From assembly GCA_002633005.1 (NCBI GenBank), contig NMRA01001279.1:1-31480 (forward strand): 31,480 nucleotides of DNA, given 5' to 3'. This document shows, piece by piece, positions 1-9,583 of this stretch. Positions within the stretch are counted from its first letter, which is position 1. The number at the start of each line of letters is the position of its first letter. Source of the DNA: Phoronis australis (taxonomy: Eukaryota; Phoronida; Phoronidae). The position numbers and the translations under genes were made by a program. The notes beneath the pieces were generated by a model, which had not been told where the DNA came from, did no database searches, and worked only from the letters and a program-made list of their open reading frames with translations.

Positions 1-510
1 AGCTTAAATCCAATTTCAAGTCGGAACACGGCGCATTCGTAACGGAACTATGGCTAAGTATAGGCTCTCCCGCAATATCCCAGGCGACCGGCAATGGCGC
101 TGCGCACTACGACTCCGTTTCCGTCGTCTGCTCCACTGTGCAGTGAAGAAAGATTACTTCATTTTTTAAAGACATTAGAACCTGAGTGACGATGAAAAAA
201 CAGAAGCTGCTGGTAAGATGTGAATTTTAACCGAAGCCTTAGTGAGTCACTCAGAAACTCGCAATACTCCAATACTCTTCTTGTCAAACTTTATCTTAAG
301 ACGATTTCCAAAGCAACCCGTCATTATTGCCAACACGAAAAATGGATTTGGTCTTTTGGGCATTTGAAGACTATTTTAAATACGACAAATTTGTTAAGAA
401 TTGATGGCACAAAATATCAAAGTGCAATAAGCATTACAAAAAGAAGAAGATTTCGCGCGCAAACGCTGTGGACCATAAACAAGTGGGTCTCTTAGAACGA
501 GATTAGTAGT
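1..510. other. no recognisable gene
   Basis: Mixed-composition sequence with only short open frames. The longest, 220-495 on +, is 91 codons, low in complexity and like nothing I recognise. I see no splice-flanked coding block and no repeat shared with the rest of the window. Confidence 0.5.
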
Positions 511-512
511 TA

Positions 513-635
513 AGTCGTCGTGGTGCAGTGGTAACTCACGCGCGCTCTATCCGCGACGTCGTGAGTTCGAGTCTTTGGTAAATGTAGTTTTTCCTGTTTG
601 ACACGTTTTCCGTGTTTTTTTGTTTGTTTGATAAT
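513..635 (+). repeat. tRNA-derived SINE head (degenerate)
   Basis: A Pol III type 2 promoter is visible. The A-box-like TGGTGCAGTGG is at 521-531 and the B-box-like GTTCGAGTC at 565-573, about 33 nt apart as in tRNA genes. A 7-nt loop flanked by CGCG lies where an anticodon arm would be. The acceptor and T stems do not pair properly, so this is not a functional tRNA. A T-rich stretch follows at about 600-632. A tRNA-derived SINE or a tRNA pseudogene are the two options, and I prefer the SINE. Confidence 0.5.
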
Positions 636-699
636 ACTTCAGGAATCAAGGAAAATGCTTGATTTTTAGAGGTAAAAACTGAAAAATTTCCTGGGCGGA

Positions 700-816
700 A
701 CCCGACCTCCCCCCATTCGGTGCGATCCGCATCTACAATCGTGGTTCAGTTTGCGCAAATGCTTACAGCCGGCCAAAATGTTGGCCCCCCCTTGTGATAT
801 CCTAGATCCGCCACTG
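700..816. mobile_element. non-autonomous DNA element fragment ending in GATCCGCCACTG
   Basis: A C-rich run (GGCCCCCCC, near 784) is followed by CCTAGATCCGCCACTG at 801-816. The same right end, a C run followed by GCCACTG, occurs in the element at 26746-26909, so the two belong to one family. The left end is unclear here. The end sequence recalls the CAGTGGCG termini of some hAT elements, but that assignment is inference. Confidence 0.4.
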
Positions 817-978
817 TAACCAGCCGTAATTTCATGCAAGTGTCTGAAACTACCCTTGAATGTATGCAGCATTTATGATTTGACCATTTTACTTCGACAA
901 AACAGCTTGCAACCGCATGCGTTTACCGTTCGCCAGTGTCTGGTCTCGATCGGCACCGGGTCCGATAGGCTGAGGTCC

Positions 979-1340
979 CGAGTCTGGCAAAATAATTTCT
1001 GTCAAAATTTATTCGCCATATTTCTTCAGCAAATTCGATAAAATTGTCCGCATTTTGATTTTATTAAAATTAATGCGCGCTTTCGATTATTTTATCCCCG
1101 TTTGCTGGCTGGTAACAGTACAGGCACTGCTCCAGTCGCACTGACGGCGTTTTCTCGGACCGAGTCTGGCAAAATAATTTCTGTCAAAATTTATTCGCCA
1201 TATTTCTTCAGCAAATTCGATAAAATTGTCCGTAGTTTGATTATATTAAAATTAAGGCGCGCTGTCGATTATTTTATCACCGTTTGATGGCTGGTAACAG
1301 TACAGGCACTGCTCCAGTCGCACTGACGGCGTTTTCTCGG
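979..1340. repeat. tandem duplication, period 182 bp, two copies
   Basis: The block beginning CGAGTCTGGCAAAATAATTT at 979 returns at 1161. It runs through a shared GGCTGGTAACAGTACAGG to GGCGTTTTCTCGG, which ends at 1158 and at 1340. Only scattered single-base differences separate the copies. The open frames that cross it are by-products of the repeat. Confidence 0.9.
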
Positions 1341-1552
1341 CCTGGGTTCCTGAATGAATTGTACTTGCGGGTTCGCGGCAAGTTCAAAATGGCGGTGGTT
1401 CTTCGGGTGCCAATCGTGAGTGGCGCGTTCATTTAAACTTTTTTCGAGTACGAATCGTGTATTAGTTATGGGGTAAGTACTTCTTGGATCCTTATAACAT
1501 CATCTAACCCTGTAATAAGGGTTAACAACGTGTGAGAGCAGGACTTTAAAGC

Positions 1553-2170
1553 TTTACTGCTTTCAAGCGGGAGGGTGCGCAGAACAGTTCTCACACGGGT
1601 TTGATTATCAAAACACACCCCAATGGACTCGTCGCCCTTTCTTCACTCTGTCAAAAAATGTATGCAAAGAACGAAAAATTTTGAGTCATTTCACATCACA
1701 AGCCCTACAGATGAGCACAGAAACTTTATTCTCTCTTGAATGTTTTACCCTTTCACTCCCACTCAAAGCAAGGTACACTAAGAAAAAAGGGACAAAAACG
1801 CAAAATCAGCACATTTTACCCTAAAACACCATTTCCCTGCCGATGCTCGACTAAATCCGACATTAGATTGAGGGCTACCTGAAATTGCAGTCTATTTCTC
1901 AGTCGTTACCCAGCAATGCACAGTTGCAACAGGGGGCAGTCATCTTGAAGAAGGGTGCAGCTACAACAAAAAATAGTCTTTTTCATTCTCAACATGTTTA
2001 CAAATACAAACAAACAACCTTCACTTAGCCTACATGCAATACCTAACTGAAAATGCCCCCAAGCCTGGCCTACCCCTAGATTTTTTAAAATCTAGGGGTA
2101 GGCCAGGAAGTGCAACTGTTCAGTGCCTCCGGAAGTTAAGCTTAGCAGGTAATTCAAGTACCCTTCATGG
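1553..2170 (+). repeat. dispersed repeat A, copy 1
   Basis: This is colinear with 24968-25668 in the same orientation. Shared landmarks are ATCAAAACACAC near 1607, TATGCAAAGAACGAAAA near 1660, GAGCACAGAAACTTTATTCT near 1715, CTGCCGATGCTCGACTAAA near 1836 and AATTCAAGTACCC near 2150. Copy 1 lacks about 100 bp found in copy 2 at 25280-25378. It carries a perfect palindrome at 2064-2107 that copy 2 lacks. No coding potential is conserved between the copies, so the class of element is unknown. Confidence 0.85.
2064..2107. repeat. perfect 21-bp inverted repeat with a 2-nt loop
   Basis: The arm at 2064-2084 (CCTGGCCTACCCCTAGATTTT) is one base longer than can usefully be quoted further; its exact reverse complement is at 2087-2107, separated by TT. 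The matching part of repeat A copy 2 (near 25565) has the left arm but not the right one, so the second arm was added in this copy. Confidence 0.95.
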
Positions 2171-2272
2171 TCTTTCGATTTCAAAATCTGCCTGATCCAC
2201 ACCCAGTTTTTTACCTGATTTCTGGACTCTGAAGAGTTTTGGCTGTCTGAATCCACTGCCTCTCAGTTCTTA

Positions 2273-2503
2273 GTAATCGCATGCAAATGGTGGCTTTGGG
2301 ATGAAAACTGCTGATTTAGCATATTTTGACTCGTTTTTCAAGTACCAACNAAGTCAGTTTAATAGCTTTGACAAATGACGCAATATGAACCATATTCCCA
2401 CCTCCAACTTCAGATTTCTGCACCATGTAATCGCATGCAAATGGTGGCTTTGGGATGAAAACTGCTGATTTAGCATATTTTGACTCGTTTTTCAAGTACC
2501 AAC
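2273..2503. repeat. 77-bp direct duplication flanking an assembly N
   Basis: Positions 2273-2349 and 2427-2503 are the same 77 bases, starting GTAATCGCATGC and ending GTACCAAC, with a period of 154. The only ambiguous base of the window, N at 2350, directly follows the first copy. The second copy ends exactly at the insertion point of the MITE at 2503-2571. Confidence 0.9.
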
Positions 2504-2576
2504 ATGGGCGGCGCGCAATAGGAGGCTGGGGGCCATAGCCTCCCACTTATTTCAGTGCTGCACCGCCCATGCCAAC
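2503..2576. mobile_element. short MITE, monomer form, with CCAAC target duplication
   Basis: Terminal inverted repeats CATGGGCGG and CCGCCCATG bound about 69 bp and are flanked by CCAAC at 2499-2503 and 2572-2576. The interior (GGCTGGGGGCC, then TTTCAGTGCTG before the right end) matches half of the reverse complement of the element at 4866-4986, which makes them one family. It has no coding capacity. Confidence 0.75.
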
Positions 2577-2803
2577 TCAGCAAAAGCTGTTGAGGGTAGG
2601 TTGAGCTCATCCTTTGGGGATAGCTTTGACCTTTGTAGGAGAATGCCACCCGATTTAATTAGTCTTTTTTGCCGTCTTAATCGGTCTATATCCACATCGC
2701 CTCGCACACGGTCGACCTTACCTTGCCAAGAGGTGTCGCGTTAACCTGTGAAGAAGGTGAGAAACGACGCTAGCGACGTCAGTGGTTCATAAGCAGAGTG
2801 AAT

Positions 2804-3059
2804 GCCGCTACTTTGCAGTGCATCGTTCCCGCTTGTCCCAACTAAGCAGCTGCGAGGAAAGCGGGTATATCGTTTTTTGTTACTTCCTCGAAAGTCCGAA
2901 ATGCTTAGGAAGTGGCTCATGGTAGTGAAAAATGAAATGTACGCTGTAAATAGCAAGTATGATGCCGTGAAACATCTCCGTGTCTGTGGCCTGCACACGT
3001 CGACAGTGCCTGACGAAAGTGCTGGCTTACCAAATAACTCCATACCTTCCGATGTCTGA
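2804..3059 (+). pseudogene. THAP-type zinc finger remnant, frameshifted
   Basis: THAP domains are C-x2-4-C-x35-50-C-x2-H DNA-binding zinc fingers found in host transcription factors and P-element-type transposases. Here CIVPAC is read at 2819-2836 in one frame. After one extra base near 2840, the next frame gives GKRVYRF, an LRKW block with the invariant Trp, and RVCGLH at 2979-2996. The second Cys and the third Cys are about 49 residues apart, within the family range. The frame goes on to a stop at 3057-3059 with no recognisable partner domain. Without the frame change one zinc-binding Cys is lost, so the copy is probably dead. It is likely a transposon or a decayed THAP gene. An unseen intron or a sequencing error is the alternative. 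Confidence 0.55.
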
Positions 3060-3405
3060 GCTTGTTCACGGCGCCTCTCTAGTATTTCTTCATCACTGTA
3101 TTCCTGTTCGAATTGATTGCCTGTAAAACTTAACGATCCACCTGCGAAGTCGGGACTAATGAGCTCTAGCTCGTCCTAAGTCGGGATTGCGAGTTGCCGT
3201 GTTGGCGTTTATTACTGAGCGTTCTGTTTCAAAATGAATTATTCTCATCCTAACCAATACTTATATAAAACTGAAACAAAGTCTGTCTCATTAGATGCAG
3301 TTTGTAATGCCTTTGGAGTGTTCGTGAGTGCAAATAATTTGAGAAGCCAGCAATGAATAAATCACTGCGTTACCGGCTTTAGGTGCAATAAAACTAATTG
3401 ACGGG

Positions 3406-3495
3406 ACACCTAGGCCGTGTGAGCTCATGGAAATTTAGTGTTTGCTGGCAGAAACTGTTGTGAAACAGCTCGATTTCCATCCCACGGCCAGGTGT
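3406..3495. repeat. imperfect inverted repeat, about 25-bp stem
   Basis: ACACCTAGGCCGTG...ATGGAAAT at 3406-3434 pairs with ATTTCCAT-CCCACGGCCAGGTGT at 3473-3495. The loop is 38 nt, and the left arm has a few unpaired bases. It could be a tiny MITE or a structured RNA. No protein context supports either. Confidence 0.6.
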
Positions 3496-3499
3496 TAGG

Positions 3500-4440
3500 G
3501 GAATCTTTATTTACATTACTCAAATAATGGTTGTCAATGTACAACTTCTGCCCTGACGGTGCTGTGGCCAAAGCGAAACCTGAATTCGGGGCCCCCGACG
3601 AGTAAGTAGATTTGCAGTTTCGTGGCTAATTCACCAACATAATCACGTGCACTTTACTTTGGCTCACTAGTATAGTATTTTATTGACTGGAAGTTTAGTT
3701 TCCACTGAACTTTGGCTGGTTTATGTTCGTGATGTCTTACCATTTTCCGAGCCACTGGCCGGTATAGCGGTGGAGTCAACTCCGGCCGGCCGCGACGGGC
3801 CTGATCGGGCTCCGACCCATTGGCCAGGATAACAAGCGTTTTGTGGTTAGAACTCAAAACAAGTCTAAACAACAAAGATCTAGGTTCTCCTGTCTGTATC
3901 TCACGGAAAATACTTCGAAATTATCTCCGAACAGACCCCAAACTCCTGCTACGGACCTCATTGGCCTGCCGAACTTTGTAGGCTACGGTGTGTCCAAATA
4001 CCAATAAATCCGTAAGAGCGAAATAAAACAACACGTTTTTATAAGAACTCGGTGTATTTTCAAGGGTTTTACATCGAAGTTTGATGATTTATTGGTGTTA
4101 AACGATGACTTCAAGCGATAAGCTGACATCAGTAACCCGTGTTGTGAACTGCTGAACAGACTGCGTGTGAAACCGATGACGTCATTGGATAATTTCGACA
4201 CCTCCGTCTGCCGTCAGGTGTCAGGTAATTACGCAACCGTACGTGTCGTTGTGGAGTAGAACTACTCGATCTAAATTGATGCAAATGATGTTGTTTTTTG
4301 GGTAGCATGCTCCTGTATTGAGTTTTGGTTGAGTTGATATTGTTACTTAACTGTACATGTATCTCTGTTGTTGGGTTTTGGTGAACTCCTTGAGAATGAT
4401 GAATTGATTTTCGTCGAAACGTTGGACTCATTTATTACAG
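3500..4440. other. no recognisable gene
   Basis: Short open frames only, on both strands, overlapping each other and without domain-like sequence. I find no second copy of this block in the window. Confidence 0.45.
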
Positions 4441-4444
4441 AATG

Positions 4445-5645
4445 CGCTGAGGTTTCTACTGACTATTCAGTTGTAGTTCAATTACATAATGTACTATTTT
4501 TATTCTTTACGGAAATGAATGCTTCTGGCGGTTGCACCAGGCCAACACCAACGTTACATAAAGATCACAATATAGAGACGCCACAGCCGAAACTGACGTC
4601 GACATTTATTTATAACGTGATAATCATGACTTGATAAAGTTGGCAGGATATACCAGCTATGGTATCACAGATATTAAGCAATTGTGTTTCTGTTCAAGAA
4701 TTCGAAAGTGGTTCAAAAAAACAACGTGTGTATAGGCCTACTTTCTTTTGTGTAACCGCGCTTCCCGACTCAGGCTCGCACCGGCTACGTAATCCAGCCG
4801 CTCACGAGGTTGTGAAGTCACTGATCTGATCAACTAGTGACCGGACTGCAAAACACGGCGTATCTCATGGGTGGCGAAGCACTGAAAAAAGTGGTGGGGC
4901 TAAAGCCCCCTCAGCCCCCCTGTGGCACGCCGCCTATGTGCGGCGTAGCACTGACAAAAGTGGCCCCCTATGGTGCGCTGCCCATGTATCTAGCAGCTCG
5001 GCGAACAACCAACTCAGACCCTTGAAACATGTTGTCAAACTGACCGAGCATGACTCCATGACTGCGGCGCTCCTCCGGGCAGGATAAGTCGGAAACACTG
5101 TGTTTTGTGTGCTGTTTGGGAATGACTCGTACCACATGACTGGCGAAAACGCTCTCAGATCGATTCACTAGTCGAAACCATCGTTTTTAGCCAGGTGGAC
5201 GAGCTGTCCCGCGGCTAAGGGGTAATTTTCGCCAACAGTTATTTCGTTTCCTTACCGCTCGAGTAGCCGGCTCTAGGCGAAAATTCAGATGTGAAAATAC
5301 GTTCATTCACTGTTGTAAATGTACTAATTTGACAATAGCCTCTAAGAGCGGCCCGGTTACAAAAGTGCTTAGTAAATTAATTGCGATCAAAGATGACCCT
5401 TCTAATGGCGATTTTTGTTAGTTTAGCGAAAACGCTAGCGTTTGAACCACCATGTGAATCGTGTGTCAGTGGCTATACTTACCGGAAAAAGCCTGGGTTT
5501 ATAACATTGTTCACCGGGGTAGCATGGAACCATCCGACCTGGGACCGCGAGGTCTAATCTCGATAGTCCTACGGCTCCAAAGTCGGCTCATCAAAAAATG
5601 ACCAATTTCAATTCAAGTTCCCTCTAGAAACATGCGGCGATATCT
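4445..5645 (+). repeat. dispersed repeat B, copy 1
   Basis: This is colinear with 28633-30785 in the same orientation. Shared landmarks are ATCATGACTTGATAAAGTTG near 4623, CAAGAATTCGAAAGTGGTTC near 4695, TATAGGCCTA near 4731, GTGACCGGACTGCAAAACAC near 4837, GAGCTGTCCCG near 5200, GCGAGGTCTAATCTCGATAG near 5548 and GAAACATGCGG near 5627. Copy 1 carries a 121-bp MITE that copy 2 lacks. Copy 2 carries an insert of about 0.6 kb that copy 1 lacks. No long reading frame is conserved, so the element class is unknown. Confidence 0.85.
4861..4991. mobile_element. short MITE, dimer form, with TATCT target duplication
   Basis: The 121-bp element at 4866-4986 starts CATGGGTGGCG and ends GCGCTGCCCATG. 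It is flanked by TATCT at 4861-4865 and 4987-4991. The paralogous site in repeat B copy 2 (near 29452) reads GTATCTGGCAGCTCGG with a single TATCT, which gives an unoccupied site in the same window. The reverse complement holds two units, each with TCAGTGCT near its right end, joined near 4934-4941 (CTATGTGC). One unit matches the monomer at 2503-2571. Confidence 0.85.
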
Positions 5646-7570
5646 CTTGGCACACGCAGTGTTAAAAATGGCCCGTTGCCGATTTGGGCAACTGAACGAA
5701 TTACTGCTCAAATAAAGTTTTGATTACTGGAGTATTTGTTCGAGTTGAAATTCAGATATCGACGGCCTCCCAAGGTGTCCCTCTATGCGCAAGAGACACT
5801 TATAACAACATGACTTCGGTGTTTTAATCAGTGTGATGCAGAATTCGCCGAAGAGCTTCCGGCGTATGAAGCCCCTGCAGAACTTCACTGTCTACAGCCA
5901 GTCGAGACGGTGGGAGTGTCTAAAATAAAAATTGAGACCGTCGCTCGGAGTAAGCCAAGCATGCCACTCCACGCCGTGAATAGGCAGCACAGGTGCGTGT
6001 CAGTGACATATTGTTTTGAAATGGTAGCCCATGCCGTCCTCAAGTTCAGTGGAGATTACAAATCTTTCGATTTACTACGAATGTGTACTCGATCGGTCAT
6101 CTTTGAATGGAAGACTTGGATCAAGAAACTGAAATGGGTTCAACTGGATATGCTACAGGAACAGGAATTGTTAGACCCTAAAAGCGAGTTTTACGTGAGA
6201 TGTTACTGTGTGTTTACTCTTACCGAGTATTTAGTGAATAAATGCCCAAATTTTCTATGTTGTAGATGAGAACACTTTGGATAACACTTGTAAGCAAACA
6301 GATTCGCCCTAACTTCCTGAATGAAGATCTCACATAAAACTGAGGATAGCTAACTTTAAAAACTAGACACTTAATATTTGTTTTACAAAATATATAGCAA
6401 GTGGTTTGCGACCTGTGGCCAGATGTAATGTTGTTTATTAAGTCTAACGTTCGCATGAATGAATGTCTTCGTCCTCAATCTCGTGAACAGCGTTACGTTA
6501 GACAATGGTATGCTCTCTCTTCCGACGGCTGCCCATGCATTTGCAGGGCGGGTCCATTCAAGGTCATTTTTACGCCAACGTGGCCGGAAAATAACTAGGA
6601 AAGAAATAGTAGGCAATGCCACTGTTCGGTTAAAGATTTTTGAGCCTCTATTGATCAGTCACGAAGAGCTGTGCTGAATGAGCAGCTCTGTGGTGTTTAC
6701 CTCGCGCTGGCTCTGTTCTGTTATGCTTGCGGGCTTCCTACCGTGTGTTGCATACACACCCTCTGCTTGTATGCCCGTCTACCTACTGTCACTGTTTATT
6801 TCACAATTTAGTTCGGTTCCACCTTGTTCATTTTGCTTTTAATTGCCGGAGGATGAGACATGCGGTCTCGAATATAGCAACTACTTCATGCCCGTACCCG
6901 GGGAGTGGTGGTGGGGGGAGGTGCAACGGGTGCGAATGCACGGTCATAGGGATTCAGGGTCCGCCTTAGCAAGTCCAATTTAATTCAAATTACCTGAACT
7001 TTTTCAATTACCTCTATAATCCCCTTTCATTTTACTATTATTACTTTTCGCCGAAAATGAAAGATTGTCAGTTATCCGTAAACAAAACGTGAATAATTTG
7101 TAACAGATATAAATTGTTAAATTGTTACGAGTCATTTACAGATTCTTACGGGCAACGTTCTATTGGTTGAGTGTTGGTGCGAGCGGTTTGCGTTCCTTTG
7201 CGAATTAATTACGAATAAATTAATCCGTGGACGATCGCTAGAAAATTTTTGACATGCCAAAAAATTACCTCTCCTCTCACGGATATTTGCGAAGGTCTGC
7301 AAGTGGTTACATTTTGTGACTAACTATTTACGGATGCTTGTGATTGGTTACGATTTGACGGTACATACGGACTCCGCATAAAAAATCCGTGCATATGAAG
7401 GCAGCATCAAAATGACAGACAAAAAGCACCTGCTCAGGAAACTACCTTGAACTCTGCCACTAGCCACATCCACAAAAGCTAGATATTTTTCTCTTTTTTT
7501 GTTCATTTTCAGTGAGTTATCCTTTTGGCCAATGTATAATAAAAACACGTTATGACCTCGCATGAAAGTA
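5646..7570. other. no recognisable gene; unassigned ORF 5910-6269
   Basis: The + strand frame 5910-6269 encodes 119 residues. It has an ATG, a mid-part rich in aromatic and charged residues (FEWKTWIKKLKW), and several Cys near the end. I do not recognise it and see no supporting splice structure. It could be chance or a transposon piece. The remaining frames are short. A purine-rich G tract sits near 6901-6925. Confidence 0.3.
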
Positions 7571-8176
7571 TAGAGAGAGAGAAAGGGAAACTTTATTTTT
7601 TAGTTCACATAAAAACATATTATTGTTATATGACTGGGTGGCCAGCAAAGGCACGGGCCGCTAATAGCTGACCACCGAGTAAAAATAATTTAAATAGATA
7701 TTAACAAGTAAGAGTAACAATATAGATAACAACAGAAAAAAGTATATCTACAATGAAATAAAATACAGTGCAATTTCATTTAAAAACGTAAATTAAATGT
7801 ATTTTACAAAGAATTAAACGCAGAGACTATCGATAAAACGGAAACCGCACGGTTAGAAAAGCATATGACTAAAGTGCAACACAGGTCATCACGGTTACTT
7901 CAATTAGAACATGCATAACATTGTAGAACGTTACACTGAGATCTGTAAGTGCAATAAAATTAGTCATCAACGGTTTTAAACTTAAAGATATAGTCAGGGT
8001 AATCGTGACGATAATTTTCGAAACGTTCATTGCATAACAATATTTGAGAAGCCAAATTCATTCCAATGTTAATGAAATTGCTGTTGAACTGATCAGCAAT
8101 TTTCTGTTAATCAGTAACGCGTCCAGATGCAGTAGAGGTGATAAAATGAAGGAAAACAGTTCTGAAGGATGAATGT
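7571..8176 (-). mobile_element. internally deleted LINE copy (non-autonomous derivative)
   Basis: Read on the minus strand, 8176 down to about 7960 matches the LINE sequence at 12951-13149 (TTCATCCTTCAG, GCTGATCAGTTCAACA, ATGCAATGAACGTTTCGAAA, AAGTTTAAAACCGTTGATGA). From about 7945 down to 7571 it matches the LINE 3' end at 15596-15995 (CTCAGTGTAACGTTCTACA, TCGGTGGTCAGCTATTAGCG, TGGCCACCCAGTCATATAA). The whole reverse transcriptase core is missing between the two parts. The 3' end reads AATAAAGTTTCCCTTTCTCT. This copy therefore moved, if it moved, with machinery supplied in trans. Confidence 0.85.
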
Positions 8177-9236
8177 TTACTTTATACAGGAAACAAGAAT
8201 GATCTTTCCTGCGTGTATGAATGAGTGCACTTGTTTGTTTTTTTGCACTTGCTTATCAATAATAATAAATACATAGAAAAAATCACTTACAATGAGGAGA
8301 GAGAGGAGGCGAGTTACAAAATTCGTGATGGACGGAGGGCAGTCAAAAATCGGTGACGACTTGGGATCGCACCGTTTTCTTCCTGCCAGGGTTGCTATAA
8401 TCCTGGCTGTGCCACTGGTTGTTGTATGCTTAAGTGTTTACGTATATTTGTGGACAGCTCTTGCCTTGTGGTGGACTAGAATCTACTAGATTATAATCTA
8501 CTACAGGTACCAGACTGGGCATCAGGGAATATTTTGTAATTAAGGCAGATCAATGTTTCAAAATGACGATATACGACAACGAGTATGAATTACAGTATAA
8601 TCCATTGATCCGATTTCCAATAAAGAAAACAAGCAACTGAAAATCAGATTTTAAATAAAAGTCGGATCTTCGGTTTTCCATTTTACAAATTTGAACGAAC
8701 ATTGGATTTTCAGTTTTCGCTTGGCTTATAGGAAATGGGATGTTGAAGAAAATATGGATTTCCACTATCGTTTAACATATTGAAAATTGAATTAACGGAA
8801 TGATCCGTGGTTATTCATCACGTGCTTCTTGTTTGATTACACTATATCTCGAAATTTCGAGATTTCAACTTAACTATATCGGGATCTTGATATCTATTAA
8901 GTTTGACTATCAGCTTATCTCAAAACGCAATGATAGAGAGAGGAACAGAGAGGGGAGGATTACGGAATGGCGGGTAGGGAGGCAGTCTCCTTTAGATTGA
9001 GGAATAACACAACACGAAACAAAACCTCGAATATTAATACCTTCTTTAAGTTTTGTCGTTGATGTAAGTCCCCGTTCGTCTGTTCTACGCAAGGGATATG
9101 AGGTTCTAACGCGTGAGCGTTGTGTGTGCGCCTTGTTTTCATGGAACACAAAGTGCCGGCGCTGTCGCAATAAATGCTTACCATCTATTTCCCTTGGTTG
9201 TGTATGCTGGCACAGCTAAAAACATGAGGGACTTAA
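8177..9236. other. no recognisable gene; small membrane-like ORF 8292-8489
   Basis: The + strand frame 8292-8489 (65 residues) has a basic start (MRRERRR) and a hydrophobic stretch of about 25 residues near the C terminus that could span a membrane. I do not recognise it, and nothing else supports it as a gene. The stretch 8840-8960 contains short AT-rich inverted repeats such as CTCGAAATTTCGAG. Confidence 0.3.
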
Positions 9237-9255
9237 GTGTACGTAATACGTACAC
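9237..9255. promoter_or_regulatory. 19-bp palindrome upstream of the VDE-like gene
   Basis: GTGTACGTAATACGTACAC is a perfect inverted repeat with a 3-nt centre (AAT), about 80 bp before the start codon. It could be a binding site for a dimeric factor. No TATA box with clear spacing is visible, and the transcription start is unknown. Confidence 0.3.
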
Positions 9256-9285
9256 AGTAATTAATTCGTGCACAACGACTTAATA

Positions 9286-9324
9286 ATGGAAATCTTGTTC
9301 AGTGAATTCTCAGTAATCATTTGA
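9286..9324 (+). promoter_or_regulatory. possible upstream ORF, 12 codons
   Basis: ATG at 9286 opens a 12-codon frame that stops with TGA at 9322-9324, 12 bp before the main ATG. It would act as a leader ORF only if transcription starts upstream of 9286, which is not known. Confidence 0.25.
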
Positions 9325-9336
9325 GGTTGGTACAGA

Positions 9337-9583
9337 ATGAGGCCTTTGCTGATCGTTGTCATCTCGTGCATTTCGGTTGTCCACTGCGAGGACATGGGAA
9401 AGGAGCTCAAGTGTTTCGAGTCCAAATGTCCAGACGAGTTTTTGGCGTGCAAACACGACAACAATTGCCTCAATGGCATGTCCTGCTGTCGTCAGGCTAA
9501 AGGTAACATGAAGCACATATTTGGCTGTTATGCTACATTCCATAGCACAGCCTTGAGCGACATGATCAAGTGCGGCCTTTCAC
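9337..9583 (+). CDS. exon 1 of the VDE-like gene: signal peptide and Cys-rich domain
   Basis: The ATG at 9337 has A at -3 and opens a hydrophobic leader ([13 protein letters not shown]) with a likely cleavage near residue 17. Cys spacing then follows VDE: C-x4-C-x6-C-x5-C-x5-CC-x12-C-x14-C, ending at CGLS. The donor GTGAGT at 9584 leaves one base of codon 83. Reading through the donor gives a stop at 9589, so the exon must be spliced. Intron 1 is 12,506 bp and loaded with transposons. Confidence 0.85.

Noticed and set aside
220-495. 91-codon open frame on the + strand
   Set aside because: Low-complexity residues, no family resemblance, no splice or promoter support; likely chance.
513-590. 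Functional tRNA gene
   Set aside because: The A and B boxes are present but the acceptor stem is missing and the T stem is mismatched.
856-1287. Two 61-codon frames with matching ends
   Set aside because: They are read from the 182-bp tandem duplication and share its sequence; no independent coding signal.
4837-5025. 62-codon frame across the MITE in repeat B
   Set aside because: The frame exists only because the MITE was inserted; copy 2 of the repeat does not keep it.
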